Assembly (NCBI RefSeq): GCF_042654245.1
Contig: NZ_JBHSGI010000005.1
Location: 1 to 64,000 of the forward strand
Length of the DNA stretch: 64,000 bases
Source: Seohaeicola_A nanhaiensis
GTDB lineage: Bacteria > Pseudomonadota > Alphaproteobacteria > Rhodobacterales > Rhodobacteraceae
Reading direction: 5' to 3'
The notes beneath the pieces were generated by a model. The model searched no databases, was not told where the DNA came from, and saw only the letters and a program-made list of their open reading frames with translations. Numbering within the stretch: position 1 is the first letter of the stretch; the number at the start of each line of letters is the position of its first letter. Shown piece by piece: positions 7,668-14,254 of the stretch. A program made the position numbers and the translations under genes.

Positions 7668-7972
7668 CACGACAGTCTCCCCAGCAGGATAGCGAGGAAG
7701 AACCCCACCCAGGGCGCAGCGAAGACGACCGCCTGCCAGCGCCACGACACCGTGGCGCCCGTTGGCTTGCCGCTTGACGGCTCCTGCACCGGCGCGCGCC
7801 GCACCGCGTAATCGATCCGGCGCGCGATTTCGCGGGCGACAGGCACGGGAAGGCAGATATTGACGCTGATGTAGCTGTCTTCAGGACCCGTCACTGCCGC
7901 CAGGCGCAACGCTTTCGCGAGCTCGCCCGGCAACTCTTGATGCGAAAGGTCGTTGGGAACGATCACGGTCAT
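7667..7972 (-). CDS. Small phage protein with C-terminal membrane anchor
   Basis: 101 residues from the ATG at 7972, coupled by ATGA to the cupin gene upstream. The N-terminal 70 residues are soluble and unrecognised (PEDSYISVNICLPVPVAREI). The last 25 form one transmembrane helix (AVVFAAPWVGFFLAILLG), giving a tail-anchored topology. The position in the early operon suggests a host-interaction role, but nothing in the sequence defines it. Confidence 0.7.
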   Translation of the reverse strand: MTVIVPNDLSHQELPGELAKALRLAAVTGPEDSYISVNICLPVPVAREIARRIDYAVRRAPVQEPSSGKPTGATVSWRWQAVVFAAPWVGFFLAILLGRLS

Positions 7973-8427
7973 GCCGCACCCTCCCCACATCCGCGTCCGA
8001 TTTCGCCGGGATTGGCGCCGACGAAATCCTTCCAGTGCACCCAGCCCTTCGGGCAGTGGAAGCCCCATTCGCGGACGTGCGGGCCAGTGATGAACAGCGT
8101 CTCGGCGGGCGCACCATCGATCAGCTCGATGCGATGCGCGAAGTCCGGCCCTCGGTAGATGCAATCGCCGGCGGTGATCATCCTAGAGCCTTCCGCCGTC
8201 ACCTCCCGCATCTGTCCAGCGGTCATGATCGAGAAGCTGGGCCAAGGATGATCGTGCAGCGCCCGATCGTCGTCATCCCTAAGGAAGCGGTGATAGTAGA
8301 CGTTGAAGACGGGATTGCGGGGGATCAGAAACCAGCGCAGCAGGTAGGGACTCTCGGCCGTGCCGATTATGAAATCCGGATCGCGATTCGGGCGAATTTC
8401 GCCGAGTTGAATTGGTCGGTCAACCAC
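7969..8427 (-). CDS. Cupin-fold phage protein
   Basis: 152 residues from a GTG at 8427, chosen because GGAGGG sits seven bases upstream. The sequence has cupin features: HDHPWPSFSIMTAG around 58-71, GDCIYRGPDFAHRIEL near 87-102, and a final phage-typical GFHCPKGWVHWKDFV. The two histidines of HDH and the later H could bind a metal. Related small cupin proteins occur in many phage early regions with no settled function. Confidence 0.72.
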   Translation of the reverse strand: MVDRPIQLGEIRPNRDPDFIIGTAESPYLLRWFLIPRNPVFNVYYHRFLRDDDDRALHDHPWPSFSIMTAGQMREVTAEGSRMITAGDCIYRGPDFAHRIELIDGAPAETLFITGPHVREWGFHCPKGWVHWKDFVGANPGEIGRGCGEGAA

Positions 8428-8446
8428 GGCTCACCCTCCAGAAAAG

Positions 8447-8633
8447 CGGGCGCGGGACAAACCCGCGCCCGGAGGTGACAGGGAGGTAGGGGCGACATCC
8501 TGCGCGACCGCGCGCCCCCCGGTCACGGCTACCCGCGGCATCAGGTGATGCCCCCGCGCGGACGTTGGAAAAGGGGCGCGGCGATGGACCACCGCGCCCG
8601 AGGTTCCCGCCCGTGCGCGTACGGACGCACGGG
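8447..8633. other. Structured non-coding stretch with three GC-rich hairpins
   Basis: Three strong inverted repeats lie between the CII-like gene and the cupin gene: 8447-8456 with 8462-8471 (10 bp, 5-nt loop), 8574-8581 with 8592-8599 (8 bp) and 8610-8617 with 8626-8633 (8 bp). On the minus strand the first is followed by CTTTTCTGGAGGG, so it sits just upstream of the cupin ribosome binding site. It could act as an attenuator or as a processing site. Confidence 0.55.
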
Positions 8634-8661
8634 TCGAGGCAGTATATCGATCGGGTGGCCA

Positions 8662-9123
8662 TCACGCCGCCCCGCTCTGCAGCGAGGTCAGAACCGCGCG
8701 GGATTTCGTCAGGGCGGCAATGGCCTCCTCGATCTCGCGCTCGGCCTCCGCAATATCCTTCGGCCGCTGTGTCGTCGCGGCCAGGATCGTCGCCGCCTGC
8801 GCCTCGCCGCATTCCTTCGCCATCAGGCCGCAGCCGGAAAACAGGCTGATCACCTCGGCCACACCGCCGACCGGCTGATAGACCCCGCCGGCCAGCGCCG
8901 CGAAGAACTCGGCCAGCGGCAGCGCGCAGTCCGGATCGGTCATCGCCAGCCGGGCGAGGTGGTTGACCCCGATCCCGCCGGGCCGCGCCTCATTGATCTC
9001 GGTGCCGTAGGAGACGGTGCTGTTGGCGAGGCCGAGCTGCTCTGCGACAGCTTCGACCCCGCCTGCCGCCCGATAGCACCGCGCCACCGCATCCTGTATT
9101 GTTCCTGCGCGAGTCGGTCTCAT
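8662..9123 (-). CDS. CII/CP76-like phage regulator
   Basis: 153 residues. The N-terminal part (17-65) resembles phage CII-family regulators: GGVEAVAEQLGLANSTVSYG, then a loop, then GVNHLARLAMTDP and LAEFFAALAGG. This pattern is a helix-turn-helix followed by a 'which host state' helix. The C-terminal third (115-150) is a charged coiled-coil-like helix (DIAEAEREIEEAIAAL). It is the second gene of the leftward operon, after the Cro-like gene and a large hairpin, the same order as cro-tR1-cII in lambda. Confidence 0.65.
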   Translation of the reverse strand: MRPTRAGTIQDAVARCYRAAGGVEAVAEQLGLANSTVSYGTEINEARPGGIGVNHLARLAMTDPDCALPLAEFFAALAGGVYQPVGGVAEVISLFSGCGLMAKECGEAQAATILAATTQRPKDIAEAEREIEEAIAALTKSRAVLTSLQSGAA

Positions 9124-9210
9124 GTGAAAACCCCGCTTGCCATTTCGCTTGCCGGGTCAGGGACTTGCACCCATGGTCCCGGCATGACGGTTGTGTTGTT
9201 AACGAGTGTC

Positions 9211-9250
9211 GGGCGGGCCACCCCTTGGAGGATACGAGGGGCGCCCGCCC
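9211..9250. other. Nested hairpin between cro-like and CII-like genes
   Basis: GGGCGGGC (9211-9218) pairs with GCCCGCCC (9243-9250), and CCCCT (9221-9225) pairs with AGGGG (9237-9241) inside it. No T-tract follows on the minus strand. The position matches lambda's nutR/tR1 interval, so it may be a regulated pause or terminator. Confidence 0.5.
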
Positions 9251-9316
9251 TGTTCCGTCGCGCGAACCGGGGGGAAGCGGACGGAATGGAAAGGAGTGGA
9301 AGACATGGCAGGGACA

Positions 9317-9571
9317 TCAAGCGGCCTCGCTCTTTCGAGACGACGCTTCCGCCTTGTCGATGCTGATAAAGTTGAAGAGGTCGACGGGGCACTCCAACCC
9401 CTGCTCGTCGCACATCTCTTTGATTTCGCGCCACCATCGAGCCGGAAACAGACCATCGCTCACGGCGTTGCCGACGGCGGTTTTACCCACCCCGATGCGC
9501 TCGGATATCCTCTTGCGACCAAGTTGCTCGCAGATGGCGGCGACAGCTTCTTTGTGAGTTTTCTCGTTCAT
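9317..9571 (-). CDS. Cro-like repressor
   Basis: 84 residues. The N-terminal half is a helix-turn-helix of the short Cro/YdaS kind (EAVAAICEQLGRKRISERIGVGKTAVGNAVSDGLFPARWW), ending with the WW-like segment seen in such proteins. The ribosome site AAGGTG lies six bases before the ATG. It is transcribed away from the CI-like gene, across the operator at 9588-9642. By analogy with Cro it should bind that operator and favour the lytic leftward operon. Confidence 0.75.
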   Translation of the reverse strand: MNEKTHKEAVAAICEQLGRKRISERIGVGKTAVGNAVSDGLFPARWWREIKEMCDEQGLECPVDLFNFISIDKAEASSRKSEAA

Positions 9572-9587
9572 GGCGACACCTTGCTAG

Positions 9588-9642
9588 TCCAGATAAACTG
9601 GATTTGCAAGATACAGATCGCACTGAGTTCAAGTTATCTGGA
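9588..9642. promoter_or_regulatory. Operator region between Cro-like and CI-like genes
   Basis: TCCAGATAAACTGGA (9588-9602) is an inverted repeat TCCAG-n5-CTGGA. A second site, TTATCTGGA, at 9634-9642 is the reverse complement of TCCAGATAA. Both lie in the 90-bp gap between the divergent repressor genes. The same motif reappears at 10471-10485. This is the expected binding site for the phage repressors. Confidence 0.75.
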
Positions 9643-9655
9643 CGCAGGCTATAAG
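9628..9655 (+). promoter_or_regulatory. Putative promoter of the CI-like gene (leaderless transcript)
   Basis: TATAAG at 9650-9655 fits a -10 box, with a weak -35 (TTCAAG, 9628-9633) 16 bp upstream. The predicted start is at or next to the ATG at 9662. No Shine-Dalgarno sequence is visible, so the mRNA may be leaderless, as for lambda cI from pRM. The operator half-site 9634-9642 lies in the spacer. Confidence 0.5.
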
Positions 9656-9661
9656 TAGCGA

Positions 9662-10000
9662 ATGGACTTCCAGACCAAACAGAGACTCGCACACAAAGAC
9701 GACACCGGTTTGGCGGCATGCGCCATCCGCTTACGAGCTGCGCGAGCGGTGACCGGAAAACAGGCACAGCAGCTCGCACGGGAAGTGGGCGTATCCAAGA
9801 CCGTCTACAGCAATGCCGAGAACGGACTGACCTACCCAAACAGGGATGTGATGAAGCACCTGTATCGATCCTACAGGATCGACTTCAATTTCTTAATTAA
9901 TGGCGATTTTGCTCAACTTCCTGGCGATTTGCAGGAGAGGCTTTTCCCCGCCTTAGAAGTCGCAAACAATGAATGGGATCGAAAATCCAGTTCAAATTGA
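9662..10000 (+). CDS. CI-like phage repressor, short HTH_XRE type
   Basis: 112 residues. A helix-turn-helix of the XRE family covers about 20-75: CAIRLRAARAVTGKQAQQLAREVGVSKTVYSNAENG, then PNRDVMKHLYRSYRIDFNFLING. There is no C-terminal peptidase domain of the LexA/CI kind, so it is not a self-cleaving repressor. It is the only plus-strand gene beside the operator and is probably the lysogeny repressor. The gene and its flanks are AT-richer than the rest of the prophage. Confidence 0.8.
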   Translation: MDFQTKQRLAHKDDTGLAACAIRLRAARAVTGKQAQQLAREVGVSKTVYSNAENGLTYPNRDVMKHLYRSYRIDFNFLINGDFAQLPGDLQERLFPALEVANNEWDRKSSSN

Positions 10001-10164
10001 CCTTGAGTTTAATCGCCGCTCTGGCAATCCATATATAAACCCCCATCCGCACTTTAGTCTCCCTCCCACACTTTCTACCTTTGACCTACGGCACATCGAC
10101 CCCCACAGTGCGACGCGCGGTCAGCCAGTCGAAGAACACTGCCCAACATTACGATGGTGAACAG

Positions 10165-10416
10165 ATGATAATGGAGCATTCAACTTCTATGGTGAGGCGC
10201 CGGGTGCTTGGACGTTTTCACCGCCTTTGGGCCCTCCTCTTTGGATTTATTTACTATGCCTGCAAGGGACTCTGGGGTTGGTCAATTATTAGCATGCTAA
10301 CCTTGAACGGACTGTTCGTTATTTTGCCACTATGGAACCGCACCATTGTGATCCGTCATTACGAGAACCGCGGGTGGCGGCCAGTTGAGACGCGCGAATC
10401 GCCTGGCGTTAAGTAG
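10165..10416 (+). CDS. Small membrane protein in the immunity region
   Basis: 83 residues from the ATG at 10165 (an ATG at 10171 is equally possible). After a basic N-terminus (MVRRRVLGRFHRL) come one long or two short hydrophobic segments (WALLFGFIYYACKGLWGW and SIISMLTLNGLFVILPLW), then a basic tail. It sits between the CI-like gene and the operator-controlled rightward operon. In prophages this spot often holds genes expressed from the lysogen, such as superinfection-exclusion membrane proteins. That function is inferred from position only. Composition is AT-richer than its neighbours. Confidence 0.6.
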   Translation: MIMEHSTSMVRRRVLGRFHRLWALLFGFIYYACKGLWGWSIISMLTLNGLFVILPLWNRTIVIRHYENRGWRPVETRESPGVK

Positions 10417-10463
10417 AGATAGCCGCGCTTCTAGGCGAAGTCCATTTTTTCTGTATTTTTGGT

Positions 10464-10485
10464 TTGACTGTCCAGATTATTTGGA
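10464..10485 (+). promoter_or_regulatory. Second operator and promoter-like site before the rightward operon
   Basis: TCCAGATTATTTGGA (10471-10485) repeats the operator found between the repressor genes. A -35-like TTGACT (10464-10469) abuts it. No good -10 was found at ideal spacing. The arrangement matches a left operator controlling the plus-strand operon that starts at about 10524. Confidence 0.65.
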
Positions 10486-10523
10486 CTACCTGATACCTCG
10501 ATCGCAACCCGATGGAGGCACCC

Positions 10524-10778
10524 TTGGCCGACCGAACGCCCACCACCGCCCAGTTCATCGCCGCCAACCCGGCCCACTACTCCGACAGACCATGGCTCTA
10601 TGCCACCGCCTGGGGCATCCTGCTCGCAGCCCGAGGCCGGACGCTCAACCCAGAGACAGCAGGCCCGGCCGCGCACCTGATCGCGCGCCCTGACCTTTCG
10701 GACCGCATCCGCGCCCACGCCACCAGCATCGGCTGGCCCGAGCGCCGCACACTGCGCTGCCCCGGTGCGCGGACATGA
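10524..10778 (+). CDS. Phage protein of unknown function, first gene of rightward operon
   Basis: 84 residues from TTG at 10524, preferred because GGAGG lies five bases upstream; the ATG at 10512 contains that ribosome site and would add four residues. Not recognised. It has no hydrophobic segment long enough for a membrane helix, and includes PAHYSDRPWLYATAWGILLAARG. It ends in an ATGA overlap with the next gene. It directly follows the second repressor operator and so is probably expressed early after induction. Confidence 0.6.
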   Translation: MADRTPTTAQFIAANPAHYSDRPWLYATAWGILLAARGRTLNPETAGPAAHLIARPDLSDRIRAHATSIGWPERRTLRCPGART

Positions 10779-11311
10779 GCGCCCCCAAGGATCCCGGAAC
10801 AATCTGGCCCAACTCGCCGCAGCGCCTGCGCGAGCGCCTTGCCCGGCTGGAGAGTGGCATCGCGGCGGCGCGCGGCCGCGTTTCGGCGCTGGACAGCTGG
10901 GTCAAGGATATCGGCGAGATGCACGTGTCCTCGGCTGCCGGAGACGCCCTCACTGCCGCCGAGGCGAGCTTGGCCGGAACCGAGGCCGGCATAGCTGGGC
11001 TGGAAGCCGACCGGGCGGCGGTCGAGGCCGACCGCTACGCCGAGAAGTTTCACCGCCTTGTCGAGGACGTCGAGGCCCACACACTCCCCCAGCCCGACGC
11101 CGGGCCCGTGGTGGTCAAGCAGAAGCCGATCCGGATACGGATGGGCGCGTCCAATTACAGCCCAGAGACGGCAAAGAAGCGCTATCGGATCGAACGTTTG
11201 GAGGGCGATGTCCTCAACGTGTTCCAGCGCCTCGAAGACCTCGAAAAGGACATGGCCCACGCGCAGTCGCTTCTGCGCCGCTCAGAAAAACCCGAGAGGC
11301 GGCAAGGATGA
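10775..11311 (+). CDS. Coiled-coil phage protein of unknown function
   Basis: 178 residues, rich in Ala, Glu and Arg. Helical heptad-like stretches lie at about 15-100 (RLRERLARLESGIAAARGRV, then ASLAGTEAGIAGLEADRAAV) and again at 140-170 (IERLEGDVLNVFQRLEDLEK). A short non-helical segment with KQKPIRIRMG lies between. This looks like an oligomerising structural or adaptor protein. It overlaps both neighbours by 4 bp. No family is recognised. Confidence 0.7.
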   Translation: MSAPKDPGTIWPNSPQRLRERLARLESGIAAARGRVSALDSWVKDIGEMHVSSAAGDALTAAEASLAGTEAGIAGLEADRAAVEADRYAEKFHRLVEDVEAHTLPQPDAGPVVVKQKPIRIRMGASNYSPETAKKRYRIERLEGDVLNVFQRLEDLEKDMAHAQSLLRRSEKPERRQG

Positions 11312-11595
11312 ACCTCCCCCTGTCCTCGCACATGAACCGCCAGCGCGCCGAGCTCGCCGCCGCGCTGGAACTGGCGCCGACCAGTGTCCGCATCGAGATC
11401 ATGCGCGCCGCCATCGTCCTCTACGGCGGCACCACGACACCGCTGCGCGACAACACCGATGGCGGGCTGACCTTCCCCAACTTCACCGTGCTGGGCGTCA
11501 CTGGCGACGGCACAACCGAGGTCGAGGCCATCGCGGAATGGACCAAGGCCGCCACCCGCATGGCCATTGCCGCGGAAGAAGAGGTGGCAGCATGA
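11308..11595 (+). CDS. Phage protein of unknown function
   Basis: 95 residues from the ATG at 11308, which overlaps the previous stop (ATGA). A helical N-terminus (RQRAELAAALELAPTSVRIE) is followed by a beta-rich part with GGLTFPNFTVLGVTGDG and a final helix. It has no signal peptide or cysteine motif, and no family is recognised. It overlaps the next gene by 4 bp. Confidence 0.6.
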   Translation: MNLPLSSHMNRQRAELAAALELAPTSVRIEIMRAAIVLYGGTTTPLRDNTDGGLTFPNFTVLGVTGDGTTEVEAIAEWTKAATRMAIAAEEEVAA

Positions 11596-11804
11596 CAGAC
11601 GCTCAGATCACCATGGTTGTGGTGACCTCGCTGGCCGTCGCGGCCTCGGCCTTCGGCATCCGTCAGGCCATGTCCGACGCCGAGGATGCACGAGACTACG
11701 GCTTCACCGCCCCCGCCCGCCGCTGGCACGCGCCAGTGTGGATCGTCACGGCGGGACTGATGATCGCCCTGCCGCTGGTGTTCTGGCTGGAGCGGGCATC
11801 ATGA
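11592..11804 (+). CDS. Two-helix small membrane protein
   Basis: 70 residues. Two hydrophobic helices (MVVVTSLAVAASAFGI and VWIVTAGLMIALPLVFWL) flank a polar loop with acidic residues and RRWH. It is coupled by ATGA to the previous gene. The function is unknown; small inner-membrane proteins of this kind are common in phage early operons. Confidence 0.6.
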   Translation: MTDAQITMVVVTSLAVAASAFGIRQAMSDAEDARDYGFTAPARRWHAPVWIVTAGLMIALPLVFWLERAS

Positions 11805-11933
11805 CCGCCACCCCGTTCGGCGTCCCGCGCGCCGCCCCGCCAGCGCCGCATGCCACCACTCACGAAAGACCGGCGGCGCGGGCGCAGGGGGCCGCGGGCA
11901 CCCAGCAGCAACCAATCCCTGAAAGGACAACCG

Positions 11934-12305
11934 ATGGCCAACGATGCCCCCTTTGAAATTCGATCACTCGACCAGCTGGTCGCGCTGCTCGATGGCGGAA
12001 ACTTCCTGACGGAGGTGATGACGGCAAATGCCTCCCTGCAGACCACGCTTCTGGACTTTCGCGCCGATCACGGCGGCAAACCCAAGGGCTCGCTGACCCT
12101 CAAGCTCAGCTACCAGCTGAACAAGTCGGGCGATGTCACCATCAGCGGCGAATACGAGGTCAAGCGTCCGAAGGTGCCGCCGGCGGCAGGCGTCGCCTAC
12201 GTGGGCGAAGACGGCCAGCTGACCCTGCACTCGCCCATGCTCACGCGAATGACCATCCGCGATGCGACCGCGCCCGAGCGCGCGGTGCGCCCCGCATCCG
12301 AGTAA
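11934..12305 (+). CDS. Conserved-looking phage protein upstream of DUF2303 gene
   Basis: 123 residues from the ATG at 11934 with AAAGGA upstream. The N-terminal helical part (IRSLDQLVALLDGGNFLTEVM) is followed by beta-rich sequence (GSLTLKLSYQLNKSGDVTISGEY). Two further features suggest a sheet that binds ligand or DNA (KRPKVPPA, then TLHSPML). It is not recognised. It is 32 bp before the DUF2303 gene and probably works with it. Confidence 0.65.
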   Translation: MANDAPFEIRSLDQLVALLDGGNFLTEVMTANASLQTTLLDFRADHGGKPKGSLTLKLSYQLNKSGDVTISGEYEVKRPKVPPAAGVAYVGEDGQLTLHSPMLTRMTIRDATAPERAVRPASE

Positions 12306-12337
12306 CCAAACCGCAACCTCAAGAGGGAAAACCCCAA

Positions 12338-13333
12338 ATGAACGACCACGAGCAGACACCCGAGAACGTCGCGCAGACGATGCGCGATGTGATGAAAACC
12401 ATGGGCGATGTAGAGCTGCGGGCCGTTCCCGCAGTCGGTGAGAATGAAGCGCTTCTGATGCTGGCCTCGATACCTCAGGGCCGGACAGTCCAGGACTTCA
12501 CCGACAAGCTCCGCGCGGCCGAGCAGTTGTTCAAGCCGCATCGGCGCACTGGAACTGCGAAGCACAAGACGCTGGAGAGCCTCATCGATTGGGCGAACCG
12601 GTTCAAGAGCGCGAGCAGCGTCATCTACGCCAACCCCGATCCGGCCAACCCGAGCCTGACCTGCATCGCTAACTATCACGCCGAAGGTGGCGCCAGCGAA
12701 ACCGGCCCCGACGCCACCGCCCGGCATCTGGATCATGTCGGCCGCTATGACTTCCCGCTGTCGCGCGAATGGAAAGCCTGGCAGGCGATCACGAAGGAGG
12801 CGATCACGAAGGACCGCTTTTGCGAGTTCATCGAGGCTAACGCCAAAGACCTGATCGACCCGACGCCCGCCCTCCTGCAGCAGGACAAGGTGAAGCCGAC
12901 CGAGGAATGGGAAAAACGGCTGATCGCGGTCGCCGCCAAGATCATGGGCCGGTTCGGCCAGGTGCGTCAGCTGATCGAGCTGGGACGGCAATTCCAGGTC
13001 CACGAGAACAGCTCGCTGGAAGTTTCGCGGGATCCGGACAGTGGCGCGTCCCGCTTTCAGTTCACCGCCGAGCATCAGGACGCCGCCGGCCGGCCGCTCA
13101 GCATTCCGAACCTGTTCCTGATCGCCATCCCGATCTTCCAGGGCGGCGATCTCTACCGGCTGCCCTTGCGCTTCAGCTACCGCAAGTCCGGCGCCGAGCT
13201 GAAGTTCATCTTGAACCTCTATGACGCCGAAACCGCCTTCGAGACCGCCTGCGACGAGGCGGCACAGAAGGCGTCCGAAGAAACCGGTCTCCCGCTGTTC
13301 ATCGGCGAGCCCGAGGCACGCCGAACCACGTAA
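12338..13333 (+). CDS. DUF2303 (YfdQ-like) family phage protein
   Basis: 331 residues with ribosome site AGAGGGAAA. The sequence shows the DUF2303 pattern: a PQGRTVQDFTDKL segment near 46-58, a PHRRTGTAKHKTLESLIDWANRF core, HVGRYDFPLSREWKAW (131-146), a FCEFIEAN motif, and a C-terminal beta-rich domain with FLIAIPIFQGGDLYRLPLRF. Family members occur in prophages beside recombination or nuclease genes; their biochemical role is not established. Here it is the largest of the unknown rightward-operon genes. Confidence 0.82.
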   Translation: MNDHEQTPENVAQTMRDVMKTMGDVELRAVPAVGENEALLMLASIPQGRTVQDFTDKLRAAEQLFKPHRRTGTAKHKTLESLIDWANRFKSASSVIYANPDPANPSLTCIANYHAEGGASETGPDATARHLDHVGRYDFPLSREWKAWQAITKEAITKDRFCEFIEANAKDLIDPTPALLQQDKVKPTEEWEKRLIAVAAKIMGRFGQVRQLIELGRQFQVHENSSLEVSRDPDSGASRFQFTAEHQDAAGRPLSIPNLFLIAIPIFQGGDLYRLPLRFSYRKSGAELKFILNLYDAETAFETACDEAAQKASEETGLPLFIGEPEARRTT

Positions 13334-13437
13334 CCCCCGGATGCGCGACGCGGTGTCGCGCGCCCCTCGCCGCGGGCATGTCGCCCATACCCTGCCGGGG
13401 CGGCGAGGGGACCCAACCCCAGAAGGAACACCCGACA

Positions 13438-13758
13438 ATGTTCAAGGTCTTCGAGAAGGACGACACGCCGCCGGCGCTGATCGCGGCACAGCGCGAGTTC
13501 ATCATAGGCACGGTCTGCACCGCCACCCGCGCAGCGCGCGGCAGCTTTGGCCTCGAAACCCACGCGACGCTGGCAGCGCTGGTCGGCAAGTCTGTCAACT
13601 TCCTCGAAGCCTACGATGCCGACGCCACGGCCGACTATCTCGAAGCGATCGCGCATTCCCTGCGCGGCGAAGACACAGACGCGGCGCTGGAGGCAGCTTT
13701 CAGGCGCATCGCAGCCGCGGCCCATCTGACCCATACGCGCATGATGGGGGCGGCATGA
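13438..13758 (+). CDS. Phage protein of unknown function
   Basis: 106 residues from the ATG at 13438 (AGAAGGA upstream). It is almost all alpha-helical, with FKVFEKDDTPPALIAAQREF at the start and LEAYDADATADYLEAIAHSL in the middle. It ends in an ATGA overlap with the next gene. No family is recognised; there is no transmembrane or cysteine motif. Confidence 0.6.
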   Translation: MFKVFEKDDTPPALIAAQREFIIGTVCTATRAARGSFGLETHATLAALVGKSVNFLEAYDADATADYLEAIAHSLRGEDTDAALEAAFRRIAAAAHLTHTRMMGAA

Positions 13759-14015
13759 GCGACGTGGAACATAAGATGGCCATGGATGCCATCGGCTTTG
13801 CCGCTCAGGTGCTGACCCCGCAAGCTGACCACCTCAGGAAGCTCATCGACGCCGAGCGGTCAATGCACAACCATCTGCATATCACCGATCCGACTCTGTA
13901 TGGGAAGGCCATTCACAGTGACAGTCTGCGGCAGCAGGTCGACCTCGCAAAGGCTGCGTTGGCGTTCGTCCTGGCCGTTCAGAAGGTCAAGACAGAGATC
14001 GGGGGTAAATCATGA
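13755..14015 (+). CDS. Small helical phage protein of unknown function
   Basis: 86 residues from the ATG at 13755. It is helical and contains DAERSMHNHLHITDPTLYG and a hydrophobic C-terminal helix too polar for a membrane anchor (DLAKAALAFVLAVQKVKTE). It overlaps both neighbours by 4 bp. Not recognised. Confidence 0.6.
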   Translation: MSDVEHKMAMDAIGFAAQVLTPQADHLRKLIDAERSMHNHLHITDPTLYGKAIHSDSLRQQVDLAKAALAFVLAVQKVKTEIGGKS

Positions 14016-14254
14016 CCCTCATTCGCCCCAACACGATCAGCTTCTTTGCCGAGATCACCGAGGACGAACTACGAAAGCGGATCGCCGACGAGGTGCTGAC
14101 CGCTGTCGGTGCCATGGGCGAAGACGGCAAGCCGCTGCCAGGCGTCAAGGCCGAGGTCAGGCGCGGCGAGAGCCGAAAGGGCGGTTACAAGATCACGATC
14201 ACCGGGCCCGCTCCTGCGCGCCTGTTGCTGCCGGCGAAAGGTGATGGTCAGTGA
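14012..14254 (+). CDS. Small phage protein upstream of cytosine methyltransferase
   Basis: 80 residues. It starts with SFFAEITEDELRKRIADEVL and ends with a basic beta-rich part (GVKAEVRRGESRKGGYKITIT). The stop overlaps the GTG start of the methyltransferase (GTGA). It could be an accessory to that enzyme, but no family is recognised. Confidence 0.6.
   Translation: MTLIRPNTISFFAEITEDELRKRIADEVLTAVGAMGEDGKPLPGVKAEVRRGESRKGGYKITITGPAPARLLLPAKGDGQ

Noticed and set aside
8420..8662. Minus-strand frame starting at an ATG overlapping the CII-like stop
   Set aside because: The coupling position is good, but the product is low-complexity Arg/Gly/Pro and the DNA is dominated by hairpins that would explain it better as non-coding.
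11801..11956. 51-codon plus-strand frame coupled to the small membrane-protein gene
   Set aside because: Composition is low-complexity Ala/Pro/Gln, it overlaps the next gene's start by 23 bp, and there is no recognisable motif; too weak to call.
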